From: Gemmataceae bacterium
GTDB lineage: Bacteria > Planctomycetota > Planctomycetia > Gemmatales > Gemmataceae
DNA: 37,691 bases
NCBI GenBank assembly: GCA_009692065.1
Contig: SHZY01000049.1
Span: forward strand, 1-37,691
Direction: 5' to 3'
The position numbers and the translations under genes are program-made. Numbering within the stretch: position 1 is the first letter of the stretch; each line of letters opens with the position of its first letter. This document shows, in pieces, positions 1-8,023 of the stretch. Under the pieces are notes generated by a model. That model saw nothing but the letters and a program-made list of their open reading frames with translations, was not told the DNA's origin and searched no databases.

Positions 1-123
1 CCGCAGAATCTTCTGAAGTGTCTTCCAGTGGATCTTGTACTCGCGTTGGATGCTGCGCTTGCTGGCGCCCTCGACCAAAACGCGACGACGGATCTCAGCC
101 CATTGGTCCATGTTGGTGTACAC
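1..123 (-). CDS. istA: IS21-family transposase IstA, N-terminal fragment (cut by window edge)
   Basis: This is the first 41 codons of an IS21-type transposase on the minus strand. The peptide opens VYTNMDQWAEIRRRVLVEG and continues through SKRSIQREYKIHWKTLQK, the N-terminal helix-turn-helix that IstA proteins use to bind the element ends (family knowledge). I chose the GTG at 121–123 because a strong AGGAGG lies seven bases upstream; the ATG at 109–111 is a possible alternative. No stop or frameshift is present in the visible part. The gene continues past base 1, so it cannot be judged whether the transposase is intact. Confidence 0.78.
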   Translation of the reverse strand, partial: MYTNMDQWAEIRRRVLVEGASKRSIQREYKIHWKTLQKILR

Positions 124-201
124 CTGCGGCCCTCCTGGCGGTTCGGGATTCCCTTCTTCAGGGCTATCCTGCAACCGCCACCGAGGGCTGGTCATAGGTG
201 C

Positions 202-260
202 TGCACTTTTCGACCGACCGACCACCGGTCACCGACCGGTTGCCGCACTATTCGACCGAC
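202..260. repeat. IS21-type terminal repeats (two copies)
   Basis: Two near-identical 17-bp copies lie at 202–218 and 244–260, 42 bp apart, both ending TTCGACCGAC. They sit between the istA start codon and the presumed outer end of the element, where IstA binding sites are expected. The sequence between them is also rich in ACCGAC/ACCGGT units. Confidence 0.65.
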
Positions 261-267
261 GTTTACA

Positions 268-622
268 GCATTTGCTTGCACTGGCCGCACACTGTTTTTT
301 TCGGCGGTGGCGCAAGGGAAGAATGATGGCATCGGGGTCTCCCGGATAACCCGGATTATTCATGACCCCAGCAAAAGCCGGGATTTACTTGGGACGGCAA
401 AAACATAGTGCATTTTACCTAATTTTCGTAAGTCAGCTGCACGCAAGCATTTACGGCGATCGTTTGCCGGGGCATGAATAAGCCGGGTTAAACGAGACGA
501 AAAATTCCGTCCGACTTGTCCGAGAATCGTTGATAAATGGCTTCAAATCGCGTAAAATGCGTGAGAGTGATTTTGAAACGGGAGGCTTGTTCTCGGATCA
601 GAACTCACGATTTCGCAATGAC
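268..622. other. No gene seen
   Basis: This stretch is more AT-rich than the rest of the window and lies between the IS21 end and the integrase relic. No reading frame in it resembles a known protein, and I see no RNA gene or clear hairpin. It is probably decayed accessory DNA. Confidence 0.5.
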
Positions 623-1186
623 TTATCTCGATCGGCAGGCTCCTGAAAGTTGAACGACCCTATGGCCTCCGAAGCCGAAGGTTACAGGTTCGACTCCTGT
701 CGGGGATAATGGCTTCTTCCCACCTCTCGTGTCGATGTAGATCGATGCAAGCTCGCCCCGCTCGGTGCAAGATCGCCTACTCCCGTCGCTAGTTAGGGCG
801 TTTTTCTGATCGCCGTTTTCGTCGCGATGATCGGCTTCTTCGGTGCAATTTGGTGCAAGTCGAATCGTCTTCGATGCATGCTCGATGGCACCATTTTTCG
901 GCACCCGACGGTACCTCGCGGCGCGTCGATTTCGTCTTTTTCGATCGGCCTGTAGGTCCGTCCGTGCCGGTCATGCGAAGGGCCTCGGCTTCATTTTTCA
1001 GGCCGACGCCAAGGCCCGGCGGGGCGTCAAGCGACTCGATGGCCATCGTCTGGTTGTGCAGACGACGTGCGTGTACACGCCCAGAGTAAGACACCCATCG
1101 CTATAGCGAGCGAGCGTCTGCGCCATCTTGGGAGAAAGCCCCGCCCGTTCGAGGCTCGTGCCGGCGGTGGCCGAGCGGCCGCCCAA
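623..1186 (-). pseudogene. Degenerate tyrosine recombinase (phage-type integrase), C-terminal part
   Basis: Three frames on the minus strand together give the C-terminal end of a tyrosine integrase. The frame ending at 998 reads GTSLERAGLSPKMAQTLARYSD and then LTLGVYTHV, the region that carries the last catalytic His/Tyr box of the family (usual form RHS...YTH). Just after YTHV the match moves to another frame (HNQTMAIESLDAPPGL, about 1060–1040, on to EVPSGAEKW near 890), then to a third frame (KNGAIEHASKTIRLAPNCTE, about 900 down to 623). At least two frameshifts are needed, and the upstream RHT box is not recognisable, so this is dead. The last part overlaps a tRNA-Arg 3' fragment at 662–708, as in integrases that lie beside their own attachment site. 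Confidence 0.68.
662..708 (+). other. 3' fragment of tRNA-Arg(CCG), probable attachment-site relic
   Basis: The sequence has an anticodon-loop-like CTCCGAA (667–673, anticodon CCG) flanked by GGC/GCC, a perfect T-arm (ACAGG 684–688, TTCGACT, CCTGT 696–700) and an acceptor-like CGGGGAT (701–707). No matching 5' acceptor strand (ATCCCCG) or proper D-arm is present upstream, so this is not a complete tRNA. A tRNA 3' end next to an integrase relic is the usual product of site-specific integration into a tRNA gene; that reading is inferred. Confidence 0.58.
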
Positions 1187-1469
1187 GACTTGCGCCGGCT
1201 GCGAAAGGCGTCACCGGCATCGCGCTGGCACCATCGCAGACGCCTTTCCGCCAACCTGCCCGCCGATGGCGCCGAGATGGATGCCGTACTTATCGAGCAA
1301 ATCGAGGGCAATCGGATCACCCAACACATTGACGTAGCAGTTGGTTTCTTCGGTCGCTCCTGCTCCTGGCTCGCAAAAAACTACTGCGGCGGCGCGTTAA
1401 TCGTTGCGATGCCTCGCCCGCGGGGTTACAATCATCACCTCTGAGTTTCAATGTCAAGTGAGGTCCTCC
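1187..1469. other. Leader of the VWA gene and possible further integrase debris
   Basis: No intact gene is seen. The minus strand next to the integrase relic may hold more of its decayed N-terminal part, but I cannot recognise it. The last 60 bases lead into the VWA protein gene, with GAGG at 1460–1463 ahead of its ATG. Confidence 0.4.
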
Positions 1470-4400
1470 ATGGCGATCAGCAAACCCTGTCCTCGGTGTC
1501 AGCAGCCTCTGAGCATTCCTGAGCCGATCCCGGAGAAGATCCAGTGTGCCAAGTGCGGCGCCGTCATCAAGTACAAGGCGTCGGCCCCGCCGCCGCTCAC
1601 CCCCGGCCCCTCTCACGGAGGGCGAGGGGAGAAAGAGGCCGCGGTGCCTGCCAAGGCCCCCGCGTCGCCGGTTGTCGAGGCGCCGTTCGAGTTTGTCCAG
1701 GATGCCGCGCCGGCCATCAATAGTCCCGCAGCGACGGATTCGCCAAAAAGCGCACGGACTTCTGAACGCGCGGCGAGCGCCGGCTTCCTGTCCTTACTCC
1801 ATGCGCTCATTCCCAAACCGGTGCTGTTCGGCTGCTATGGTGCAGTCGGCGGTTTCCTCGGCGTCTTGCTATTGGGCGAGCTTTTTTGGCTGGTGTTGCA
1901 CCCCACTCCGCAGGAGATGAAGCCGTTGATCGTCACGGTTCCGAGCGAACTCACGCTCTATCCGGGAACGGTGAATACGATAACGGTCAATATCGCGCGT
2001 CAGGGATTCGACGGGCCGGTCCGGATTGACGCCGTGGACCTGCCGAAGGAACTTGTGTTCTTCGAAATCACCATCCCCGCGGACAAATCGGAAGGCGAGC
2101 TCCGGATCGGCGCCACCGAAGAAATGGCACTTGGCTCGTATCAGGTAAAGCTGCGTGCCATGGGCAGCGACCCCGGCAACGCCAAATTCAATGTCAAGGT
2201 TGACGAAACCATTCAGGTTGGCATCCAGGAGATCCCGGCCAACCTACGGCTAACGGCCTCGCGCAGCGTCACGGTGTACGCGGGGGGGCAGAACCGGTTC
2301 GGATTCATGGTCGCGCGCGGGCGTTTTGAAGGCCCGGTCCGCGTCGAAGCCCTCGACCTTCCCAAAGGCGTGCAAATCCCGCTGGTCACCTTGCAGGAAA
2401 AGGAAACTCAAGGGAGCATGGGCGTTACCGTGGCCAAGGATGCCGAACTGCGTACCCACATGGTGCTGATGGAGGTACGTTCGCTGGTGGATCACCGGAT
2501 CATGCACCGCAAAACCTTGTTTCAGCTCGAAGTCCGGCCGCCGCCGGGGAAGCTGCAACTGGCGGCTTCGCCCAAGGTTACCGTGTACCCGGGGACCAAG
2601 AACCGCTTCAGCGTCAAGATCTCCCGGCAAGAATTCACCGGCCCGATCCAGATCGACGTGGACGGCGCGCCGCGCGGCGTCACCTTTACTTCGGAGGTCA
2701 TCCCCGCCGACAAAACGGAGACGGAGATCGAGGTCTACGCTGACGTTCAAATGAAAGCCGGCGGACCGCCGACGAAGGGCCTCAGAGTGACCGCCAAGAC
2801 CTTGGCGGGCGAGAATATCACCGCCGAGATTCCGCTCGAGTTGAACATCGAAGTTCCGCCGCCGACGGTGCAGCTGGCGGTTTCGTCCAGGGTGCCAGTG
2901 TATCCGGGAGGCAAGGCAACCTTTGGCGTCAAGATTAGCCGGGCGCGTTTTCAAGGACCGGTGCAGGTCGCCGTGGAAGGGGCCAAGCCCGCTTTCGTGA
3001 CGATTCCGCCCATCGTCATCCCCGCCGACAAATCGGAAGGCGAAATGGAAGTCGCCGTCAGCCAGGCTGCGCTCGGTGTCCCCCTGAAAATGATCACGCC
3101 ATTGCAGGTGGTCGCACGCAGCCTTGCGAAAGGCAATCCCGGCCTCCCCGCGTCGGAAAAGGTCGATGTGGAGATTCTGCCGCCCCCTTCCGATTTGCAG
3201 CTCACCGTATCGCCGGAAATGGAGATCTATCAAGCCGGCAAGAACTCGTTCACAATCAAGGTCGCGCGCACCGGCTTCATCGGTCCGGTGCAGGTCGCGT
3301 TCAACAAGGTGCCCGCGGGCGTCACGCTGACGCCCGCCCCGCTGTTCGGCAACGATCTGGTCTTCACCGGCAGGGCGACCATCGACACCGTGCCGAAGAA
3401 GTACGAGATCGAGGTCACCGGCACCGGACCGAAAGCTCCCGACGGCAAGGTTCCCGCCATCACCAAGCAATTCTCGCTGACGGTCAAGCCGTTCGATCCT
3501 TCCATTCGCCCGCCGCTGGATATCGTGTTCGTCCTCGATGTAACCCAGAGCCTCGATCCGCAGATTGCGGGACTGCGCGACGGTATCGGCCAATTTGTCA
3601 AGGGATTGAAGGACAGAGAGCTGGTCGCTCGTATCGGCCTGGTCGGTTTCCGCGACATTATCTCCGATCAGGTCCCTTTCGAACGACTCAAGTTCAAGGG
3701 CGATTTGTTCACCGACGACACGAAAGTTTTTGCCGCCGAGGTAGGCAAGCTGCAAGCGACGGGAGGAGGCGACGATCCGGAGAGCAGCCTCGACGCGATT
3801 GTCGAAGCGACCAAGTACCCGTTTCAGCCCAAAGCTCTCAAGGTGCTGCTCCTGATCACCGACGAGAAGCCGCAGACGAAGGGCAACTCGGCGACGATGC
3901 TGGTGGCGCAGAAAGCGCTGCGTGACAAGAAGATCGATCAGGTGCATTTGATTATCAAGAAGGCCGACATGCTTAACTATGCCGACCTTCAGCAAGTGGC
4001 GAAGGGGGGCTTCTTCGATTTCCAGCAAGCTTCCAAAAAGACGGCGGGTAACGAGGGGTTCGCCTCGCTATTGCCGCTCTTGAGCAAGGAGATCGCGACG
4101 ACGATCGGAGCGCCGGAACCGGTAGCCAAGGCGCCGCCGGCGCCGGACTCGGCCGCGCCTCCGCCGGCGCCGGCGGGCGCCACGACGCCGGAGCCGAAGG
4201 CCGAGGCGAGTCCGAATGCGCCCAGGCCGGTGGCGCCGCAACCTCCCAAGGCCGGGGAGGCCAGCATCATCCAGTCGGCCGACCCAGGCCCGCCGGAGGC
4301 GGAAGAGGTGAGCCCCCCCAGCGCGCCGGCGACGACGCTTCCGGGGGTGCAGTCCACCCAGCGGTATGCCCAGGAGGATGGCACCTGGCTCATGATCGCC

Positions 4401-5462
4401 GTCGCGCTGTGGACTGCCGCCCTGGCCGCAGGTATCGCGCTGACCCTGGTCATCGCCCAGAAACGCTACCTGAGCCAGGCCTGGCTCAGCCTCGGCGACG
4501 CGGCCAAAGCGGTCCTCGCCGGATTCGCCGCCGGGGTGCTCGCCGGCGTCGCTTCGCAGTGGTTCTTGCTCAAGGTGACCACCGGCTCGGCATTTTGGGA
4601 CGCTACCAGTCAGGTGATTAGCTGGATTCTTCTGGGCGGCCTGATCGGCGGGGCCATGGGACTCTTCGTCCCCAACATGAACTGGAAGCGTGCCTTCGTG
4701 GGCGGCTGCATCGGCGGGTTTATCGGCGGCCTCGGCTTCATGCTGATCAGGCTGCTCGCGGACTCCTATCTGGCGGGCTTCCTCGGCGCCGGCCTGGTCG
4801 GCTTGCTCGGACGCTTGATTGGCGCCACGCTGGTCGGCTTATTCATCGGCATTATGGTCGCGCTGGCAGAGATCGCCTCAAGGCGGTACTGGCTCGAGGT
4901 CGCCTTCGGCGAACGTGAGATCCGCACGGTGACGCTCGGCGCATCGACTGTTACATTGGGCGGCGACGAACGGCAGGTCGGCGTTTATGTCCCCAACGCC
5001 CCTCCCAAGGCGATTGCGTTCCGCGTCGAGAAGAACCGAGTGCTCTGCGAAGACTTCAGCACCGGCAAGACAACCGAGGCCTCGCCCGGCGATCAACGCG
5101 CGCTGGCCAACGCCAGGATCAAGGTCTGTACTGCCGCCGAAGCCAGGCCGGCGGGCGCCAACTTGCAGCTCGTCGTCGTGCGCGACGTCCCGCTCATGGT
5201 CGGCATGCCTTTGACCATCGACGATATCCCCGGCCTGGAAGCGCAAAGTCCCGACGGCATCGTCGCCCTGGTCAGCCGGCGCCCGAGCGATCCCAAGGTC
5301 TACCTGCTCAGAAACCGCTCCAAGCAAGCGTGGATTGTAACGGATGCCGAGGGCAAACAGCGCAAGGTCGAGCCTGGTCTCGGCATCGAGCTGGCATCGC
5401 GGTGCGAGATCGATTTCGGGCAGGTGAAGGGAGTACTGGATCCGACCAAGGACAGCGCGTAA
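1470..5462 (+). CDS. Large membrane protein: zinc ribbon, five beta-sandwich repeats, VWA domain, multi-TM, C-terminal soluble domain
   Basis: A 1330-residue protein. Residues 7–29 form a four-cysteine zinc ribbon (CPRC...CAKC). A TM segment follows at about 117–143. Five similar repeats of about 100–110 residues start near 151, 260, 360, 464 and 573, each with a YPG/YAGG turn, an F/I-x-G-PV/PI strand and a P-x-G-V turn, suggesting Ig-like beta sandwiches. A von Willebrand A domain runs from about 680 to 870, with the MIDAS-like DVTQS. A Pro/Ala-rich linker (about 875–965), roughly five Gly-rich TM segments (about 971–1137) and a C-terminal domain of about 190 residues, perhaps FHA/YscD-like, complete it. 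The repeats probably face the periplasm and bind proteins or polymers. I chose ATG 1470 because GAGG lies six bases upstream and the zinc ribbon starts at residue 7. Residues about 41–55 come from a palindromic repeat inserted in the gene. Exact function is unknown. Confidence 0.8.
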   Translation: MAISKPCPRCQQPLSIPEPIPEKIQCAKCGAVIKYKASAPPPLTPGPSHGGRGEKEAAVPAKAPASPVVEAPFEFVQDAAPAINSPAATDSPKSARTSERAASAGFLSLLHALIPKPVLFGCYGAVGGFLGVLLLGELFWLVLHPTPQEMKPLIVTVPSELTLYPGTVNTITVNIARQGFDGPVRIDAVDLPKELVFFEITIPADKSEGELRIGATEEMALGSYQVKLRAMGSDPGNAKFNVKVDETIQVGIQEIPANLRLTASRSVTVYAGGQNRFGFMVARGRFEGPVRVEALDLPKGVQIPLVTLQEKETQGSMGVTVAKDAELRTHMVLMEVRSLVDHRIMHRKTLFQLEVRPPPGKLQLAASPKVTVYPGTKNRFSVKISRQEFTGPIQIDVDGAPRGVTFTSEVIPADKTETEIEVYADVQMKAGGPPTKGLRVTAKTLAGENITAEIPLELNIEVPPPTVQLAVSSRVPVYPGGKATFGVKISRARFQGPVQVAVEGAKPAFVTIPPIVIPADKSEGEMEVAVSQAALGVPLKMITPLQVVARSLAKGNPGLPASEKVDVEILPPPSDLQLTVSPEMEIYQAGKNSFTIKVARTGFIGPVQVAFNKVPAGVTLTPAPLFGNDLVFTGRATIDTVPKKYEIEVTGTGPKAPDGKVPAITKQFSLTVKPFDPSIRPPLDIVFVLDVTQSLDPQIAGLRDGIGQFVKGLKDRELVARIGLVGFRDIISDQVPFERLKFKGDLFTDDTKVFAAEVGKLQATGGGDDPESSLDAIVEATKYPFQPKALKVLLLITDEKPQTKGNSATMLVAQKALRDKKIDQVHLIIKKADMLNYADLQQVAKGGFFDFQQASKKTAGNEGFASLLPLLSKEIATTIGAPEPVAKAPPAPDSAAPPPAPAGATTPEPKAEASPNAPRPVAPQPPKAGEASIIQSADPGPPEAEEVSPPSAPATTLPGVQSTQRYAQEDGTWLMIAVALWTAALAAGIALTLVIAQKRYLSQAWLSLGDAAKAVLAGFAAGVLAGVASQWFLLKVTTGSAFWDATSQVISWILLGGLIGGAMGLFVPNMNWKRAFVGGCIGGFIGGLGFMLIRLLADSYLAGFLGAGLVGLLGRLIGATLVGLFIGIMVALAEIASRRYWLEVAFGEREIRTVTLGASTVTLGGDERQVGVYVPNAPPKAIAFRVEKNRVLCEDFSTGKTTEASPGDQRALANARIKVCTAAEARPAGANLQLVVVRDVPLMVGMPLTIDDIPGLEAQSPDGIVALVSRRPSDPKVYLLRNRSKQAWIVTDAEGKQRKVEPGLGIELASRCEIDFGQVKGVLDPTKDSA
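1591..1635. repeat. Palindromic C/G-rich repeat inserted within a coding sequence
   Basis: The bases form a CCCCTC (1607–1612)…GAGGGG (1624–1629) hairpin of the same kind as the intergenic repeats at 31339, 33879 and 36450. Read in frame it gives the linker peptide PLTPGPSHGGRGE between the zinc ribbon and the first TM segment of the VWA protein. Confidence 0.65.
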
Positions 5463-5470
5463 AAGAGGCA

Positions 5471-5546
5471 CCACGGATTTCACGGATGACACGGATCGGA
5501 AGCAACTGACTTTCTTTCCTATCCGTGTAATCCGTGTGATCCGTGG
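5471..5546. repeat. Long inverted repeat of the CCACGGAT type
   Basis: Left arm 5471–5496 and right arm 5521–5546 pair at 23 of 26 positions. Each arm is three spaced copies of an ACGGAT unit. It sits between the stop of the VWA gene and the start of the exported-protein gene. There is no T-run after it, so it is not a typical intrinsic terminator. A second copy of the family is at 34973–35087. Confidence 0.85.
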
Positions 5547-5576
5547 TCGTAATGCACATACGAAGGAGACCTACAG

Positions 5577-6200
5577 ATGACCCCTCGCATTTTTCTACTG
5601 GCATGCAGCGTTGGTTCGATCCTTGCCTTCAGCCTGACCGCGGCGGCCGGCAAGCAAACGAAGGCGGACGTCACCGCGTTCCGGACCTATCTGGAGAAGC
5701 AGCATCCGGGCAAACGCTGGCAGACGGGGCCGACGGCGCTCGCCAGCGCCGAAATCCGCAAGGCTTATGGGGACCGCCGCTTCTACTTTGTCTTCTCGAG
5801 CCCGCCCCTGCCGCCCGGGGCCAATATCCAGGAGTTGATCGATGCCTACCGGCGCAAGCTGGTCGAGTTTCAGAAGACCGCCATCTCATTGAGCGTGGCG
5901 TTCAACGACAAGGGCGAGATTGTGCCGCTGACGAAGCCGCAGGACTTCAATATCGGCCTGATGAAAGTGCAGAGCGAAGACGACGCGCGCACGGCGGCGA
6001 CCGCGGTGCTGGCGATTCACGGCTCCGACCGCGTCAGTCCGGGAGCCGTCTCGGCACGGGAAGTCATGGTGACCAAGACCGCGAAGGGCTGGACCTGCAC
6101 GGTGGAGCGGCGCAACGCCTTCGCCGGTACGGCGCTCTTTGACGCCGACGGAAAATGCATGAGCGTCTCGAAAACGTACGCAGGACCGGTGCCGCCCTGA
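5577..6200 (+). CDS. Exported hypothetical protein
   Basis: A 207-residue protein that I do not recognise. It begins with a signal peptide (MTPRIFLLACSVGSILAFS, cleavage likely after a Thr-Ala-Ala-Ala stretch near residue 24), so it is probably periplasmic. The rest is an alpha/beta mix with no cysteine-rich or catalytic motif I can name. AAGGAG lies about nine bases upstream of the ATG, which supports the start. It follows the VWA gene on the same strand, but a long inverted repeat lies between them, so co-transcription is uncertain. It converges with the DUF1501 gene, and only 56 bases separate the two stops. Confidence 0.75.
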   Translation: MTPRIFLLACSVGSILAFSLTAAAGKQTKADVTAFRTYLEKQHPGKRWQTGPTALASAEIRKAYGDRRFYFVFSSPPLPPGANIQELIDAYRRKLVEFQKTAISLSVAFNDKGEIVPLTKPQDFNIGLMKVQSEDDARTAATAVLAIHGSDRVSPGAVSAREVMVTKTAKGWTCTVERRNAFAGTALFDADGKCMSVSKTYAGPVPP

Positions 6201-6256
6201 TGCCTGCGTGGCGAGAAACAGGCGCCGCGACGTCGGCGCGCCTATCACTCCGAGCA

Positions 6257-7714
6257 TCATCCATTCGCAGGTCCGTTAATCAGAATCTCTTGCACGACGC
6301 GTGCGGGTTGGTTGTCGGTCATCGTCATCTGCTGGCCGTTGCGGGCGTAGACCAGCCGGCGATGATCGAGGCCGAAGAGTTGCATCAGCGTGGCCTGGTA
6401 GTCGTAGTGGTTGACGACGTCCCTGACGGCGTGATGGCCGAAGTCGTCGGTGGCGCCGTAGGTCATGCCCCCCTTGAAGCCGCCGCCGGCGACCCACATC
6501 GAAAAGCCGTGCGTGTTGTGATCGCGGCCGACGTTGCGTTCGTTCTGCACGACGGGGAGCCGGCCCATCTCGCCGCCCCAGTGAACGACGGTGGAATCCA
6601 AGAGGCCGCGGCCCTTCAGATCCTTGACAAGGGCGGCGGCCCCGGTGTCCACATAGCGGCACGACGCCGGGAGTGCGGTGCGGATGTTGCCGTGATGGTC
6701 CCAGAACTGATTGCGCGTGCAGATCTGCACGAAGCGCACGCCGCGCTCGACCAGCCGGCGCGCGATGAGGCAGCGGGCGCCAAAGTCGGCGGTCGTCGGA
6801 TCGTCCATGCCGTACAGCCGGCGCGTGGTGGGACTTTCGTCGGCGATGTCCAGGGCCTCGCGGGCGGCGGTTTGCATGCGGGCCGCCAGTTCGTAGCTGG
6901 CGATGCGCGCTTCCAAGTCGAGCTCGCCCGGGCGCTGACGCAGGTGGTCGCGATTGAGCCCGTCGAGGAAGTCGAGATAGCGTTCCTGTGGTTGGCCGCG
7001 CAGGTTGACGGGCGGATCGAGATTGAGAATGCGCGGCTCCTGAGCGCGGACGACGGTCCCCTGGAAGAGCGACGGCAGCCAGCCGTTCGACCAGTTATCG
7101 ACGCCGAGCACCGGCGTCGAGACCGGGTCGGTGAGGACGACGTAAGCCGGCAGATTTTGACTTTCGGAGCCGAGCCCGTAGGTGAGCCAACTCCCCAGCA
7201 CCGGACGGCCCGCCTGGATGCGGCCGGTGGCTAGAGCGTTGATCGATTGGCCATGGTTATTGACGCCGGTGCGCATCGAGCGGATCAAGCAGATGTCGTC
7301 CGTGATCTCGCCCAGGTGCGGCAACAATTCGGACAGTTCGGTGCCCGCCTGCCCGTGCCTGCGAAATCGCCACGGCGAATGCAGCACCTTGGCGCTCGCC
7401 TCGGCCGCGTTGTCGTACTGAATAGTGCCCGGGAAGGGCTGCCCGTCGTAGCGAGCCATGCCCGGCTTCGGGTCGAACAGATCGAGGTGGCTCGGCCCCC
7501 CCTGCATGAACATCGAGATCATCGCCCGCGCCCGCGGCTCAAAGTGCGGCTGCTTCGGCGTCAAATCGAACCGCCGCTGCTCCAGCTCGGGCCGACCTTG
7601 AGCGCCCAAGACCTTGTCCTCATTGAGCAGCCAGGCGAGTGCGAGCCCGCCAATGCCGAGGGAGCTCTGGGCGAGGAAGTGGCGGCGGGTGAGGTTGCAG
7701 GGGTGGTGTTGCAT
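6257..7714 (-). CDS. DUF1501 protein with Tat signal (sulfatase-like fold)
   Basis: A 485-residue protein of the DUF1501 family, which is greatly expanded in Planctomycetes and has an alkaline phosphatase/sulfatase-like fold. The N-terminus LTRRHFLAQSSLGIGGLALA carries twin arginines and a hydrophobic stretch, so export by Tat is expected. Other family marks are FMQGGPSHLDLFDPKPG near residue 70, INALATGRIQAGRPVLGSW, RGVRFVQI and VVHWGGEMGR followed by GRDHNTHGFSMWVAGGGFKGG. I moved the start to the ATG at 7714 because the Tat signal begins there and a GAGGAG lies about ten bases upstream; the longer frame only adds 31 unlikely residues. Such proteins usually pair with DUF1549/DUF1553 proteins. 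Here the partner at 8356–10974 is on the same strand, with two small genes between them. Confidence 0.9.
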   Translation of the reverse strand: MQHHPCNLTRRHFLAQSSLGIGGLALAWLLNEDKVLGAQGRPELEQRRFDLTPKQPHFEPRARAMISMFMQGGPSHLDLFDPKPGMARYDGQPFPGTIQYDNAAEASAKVLHSPWRFRRHGQAGTELSELLPHLGEITDDICLIRSMRTGVNNHGQSINALATGRIQAGRPVLGSWLTYGLGSESQNLPAYVVLTDPVSTPVLGVDNWSNGWLPSLFQGTVVRAQEPRILNLDPPVNLRGQPQERYLDFLDGLNRDHLRQRPGELDLEARIASYELAARMQTAAREALDIADESPTTRRLYGMDDPTTADFGARCLIARRLVERGVRFVQICTRNQFWDHHGNIRTALPASCRYVDTGAAALVKDLKGRGLLDSTVVHWGGEMGRLPVVQNERNVGRDHNTHGFSMWVAGGGFKGGMTYGATDDFGHHAVRDVVNHYDYQATLMQLFGLDHRRLVYARNGQQMTMTDNQPARVVQEILINGPANG

Positions 7715-7793
7715 ATTTGATTCTCTCCTCGTTCCCACGCTCTGGGTGCGAACAAACGGAAGTAAACTATTGAGTCGTCGGTTACCCCGCGAA

Positions 7794-8021
7794 TCAAGCC
7801 GCCCCAACCGCGGCGTAAACCTTGCCGTGCTGCTTCAACCAGTTCACCTCGTCGCGTTCGGCGAGGTCTTTGACTTCCTGGAGGAATTTCACCGTTTCGG
7901 CTTCGTAGCATGGTTCGCTCGGATCATCGGGAGGAATGACCATTTCGACCTCCACGGCGACGACATACTTTTCAGTTTGGATCAGTCGCGTCCTTTTGAT
8001 TCGCTCACCGGAAACTCGCAT
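7794..8021 (-). CDS. Small hypothetical protein downstream of DUF4258 gene
   Basis: A 75-residue protein that I do not recognise, rich in charged residues, with no signal peptide or TM segment. I chose the ATG at 8021 because GGAG lies seven bases upstream and because it starts two bases after the stop codon of the DUF4258 gene, as expected for a translationally coupled pair. The central part has acidic and aromatic residues (EPCYEAETVKFLQEVKDLAE), suggesting a short strand pair and a helix. The layout, a small DUF4258 protein plus a second tiny protein, resembles a toxin–antitoxin pair, but no toxin or antitoxin fold is visible. Confidence 0.6.
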   Translation of the reverse strand: MRVSGERIKRTRLIQTEKYVVAVEVEMVIPPDDPSEPCYEAETVKFLQEVKDLAERDEVNWLKQHGKVYAAVGAA

Positions 8022-8023
8022 GA

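Larger units (their letters stand above)
1..267 (-). mobile_element. IS21-family element, partial (5' end of istA plus terminal repeats)
   Basis: The minus strand encodes the start of an IstA-like transposase, and the bases just upstream hold two copies of a 17-bp repeat, at 202–218 and 244–260 (16 of 17 bases if T/C and T/A changes are allowed for, core TTCGACCGAC). Multiple short repeats at the ends are typical of IS21 elements. I place the outer end at about 267, where the minus strand begins TGTAAACG after the second repeat; IS21 ends usually start with TG. The rest of the element (istA body, istB, other end) lies outside the window. The exact boundary is an inference, because the other end and a target duplication cannot be seen. 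Confidence 0.72.

Noticed and set aside
630-708. A complete tRNA-Arg gene
   Set aside because: The 3' half is convincing, but the 5' acceptor strand and D-arm do not pair, so only a fragment is reported.
2250-4028. A 592-codon open frame on the minus strand
   Set aside because: It lies fully opposite the VWA protein, is rich in Arg/His/Asp with no domain, and follows from high GC codon bias.
5471-5546. CRISPR array
   Set aside because: The repeated ACGGAT units form two opposite arms of a palindrome, not direct repeats with spacers; no cas gene is present.
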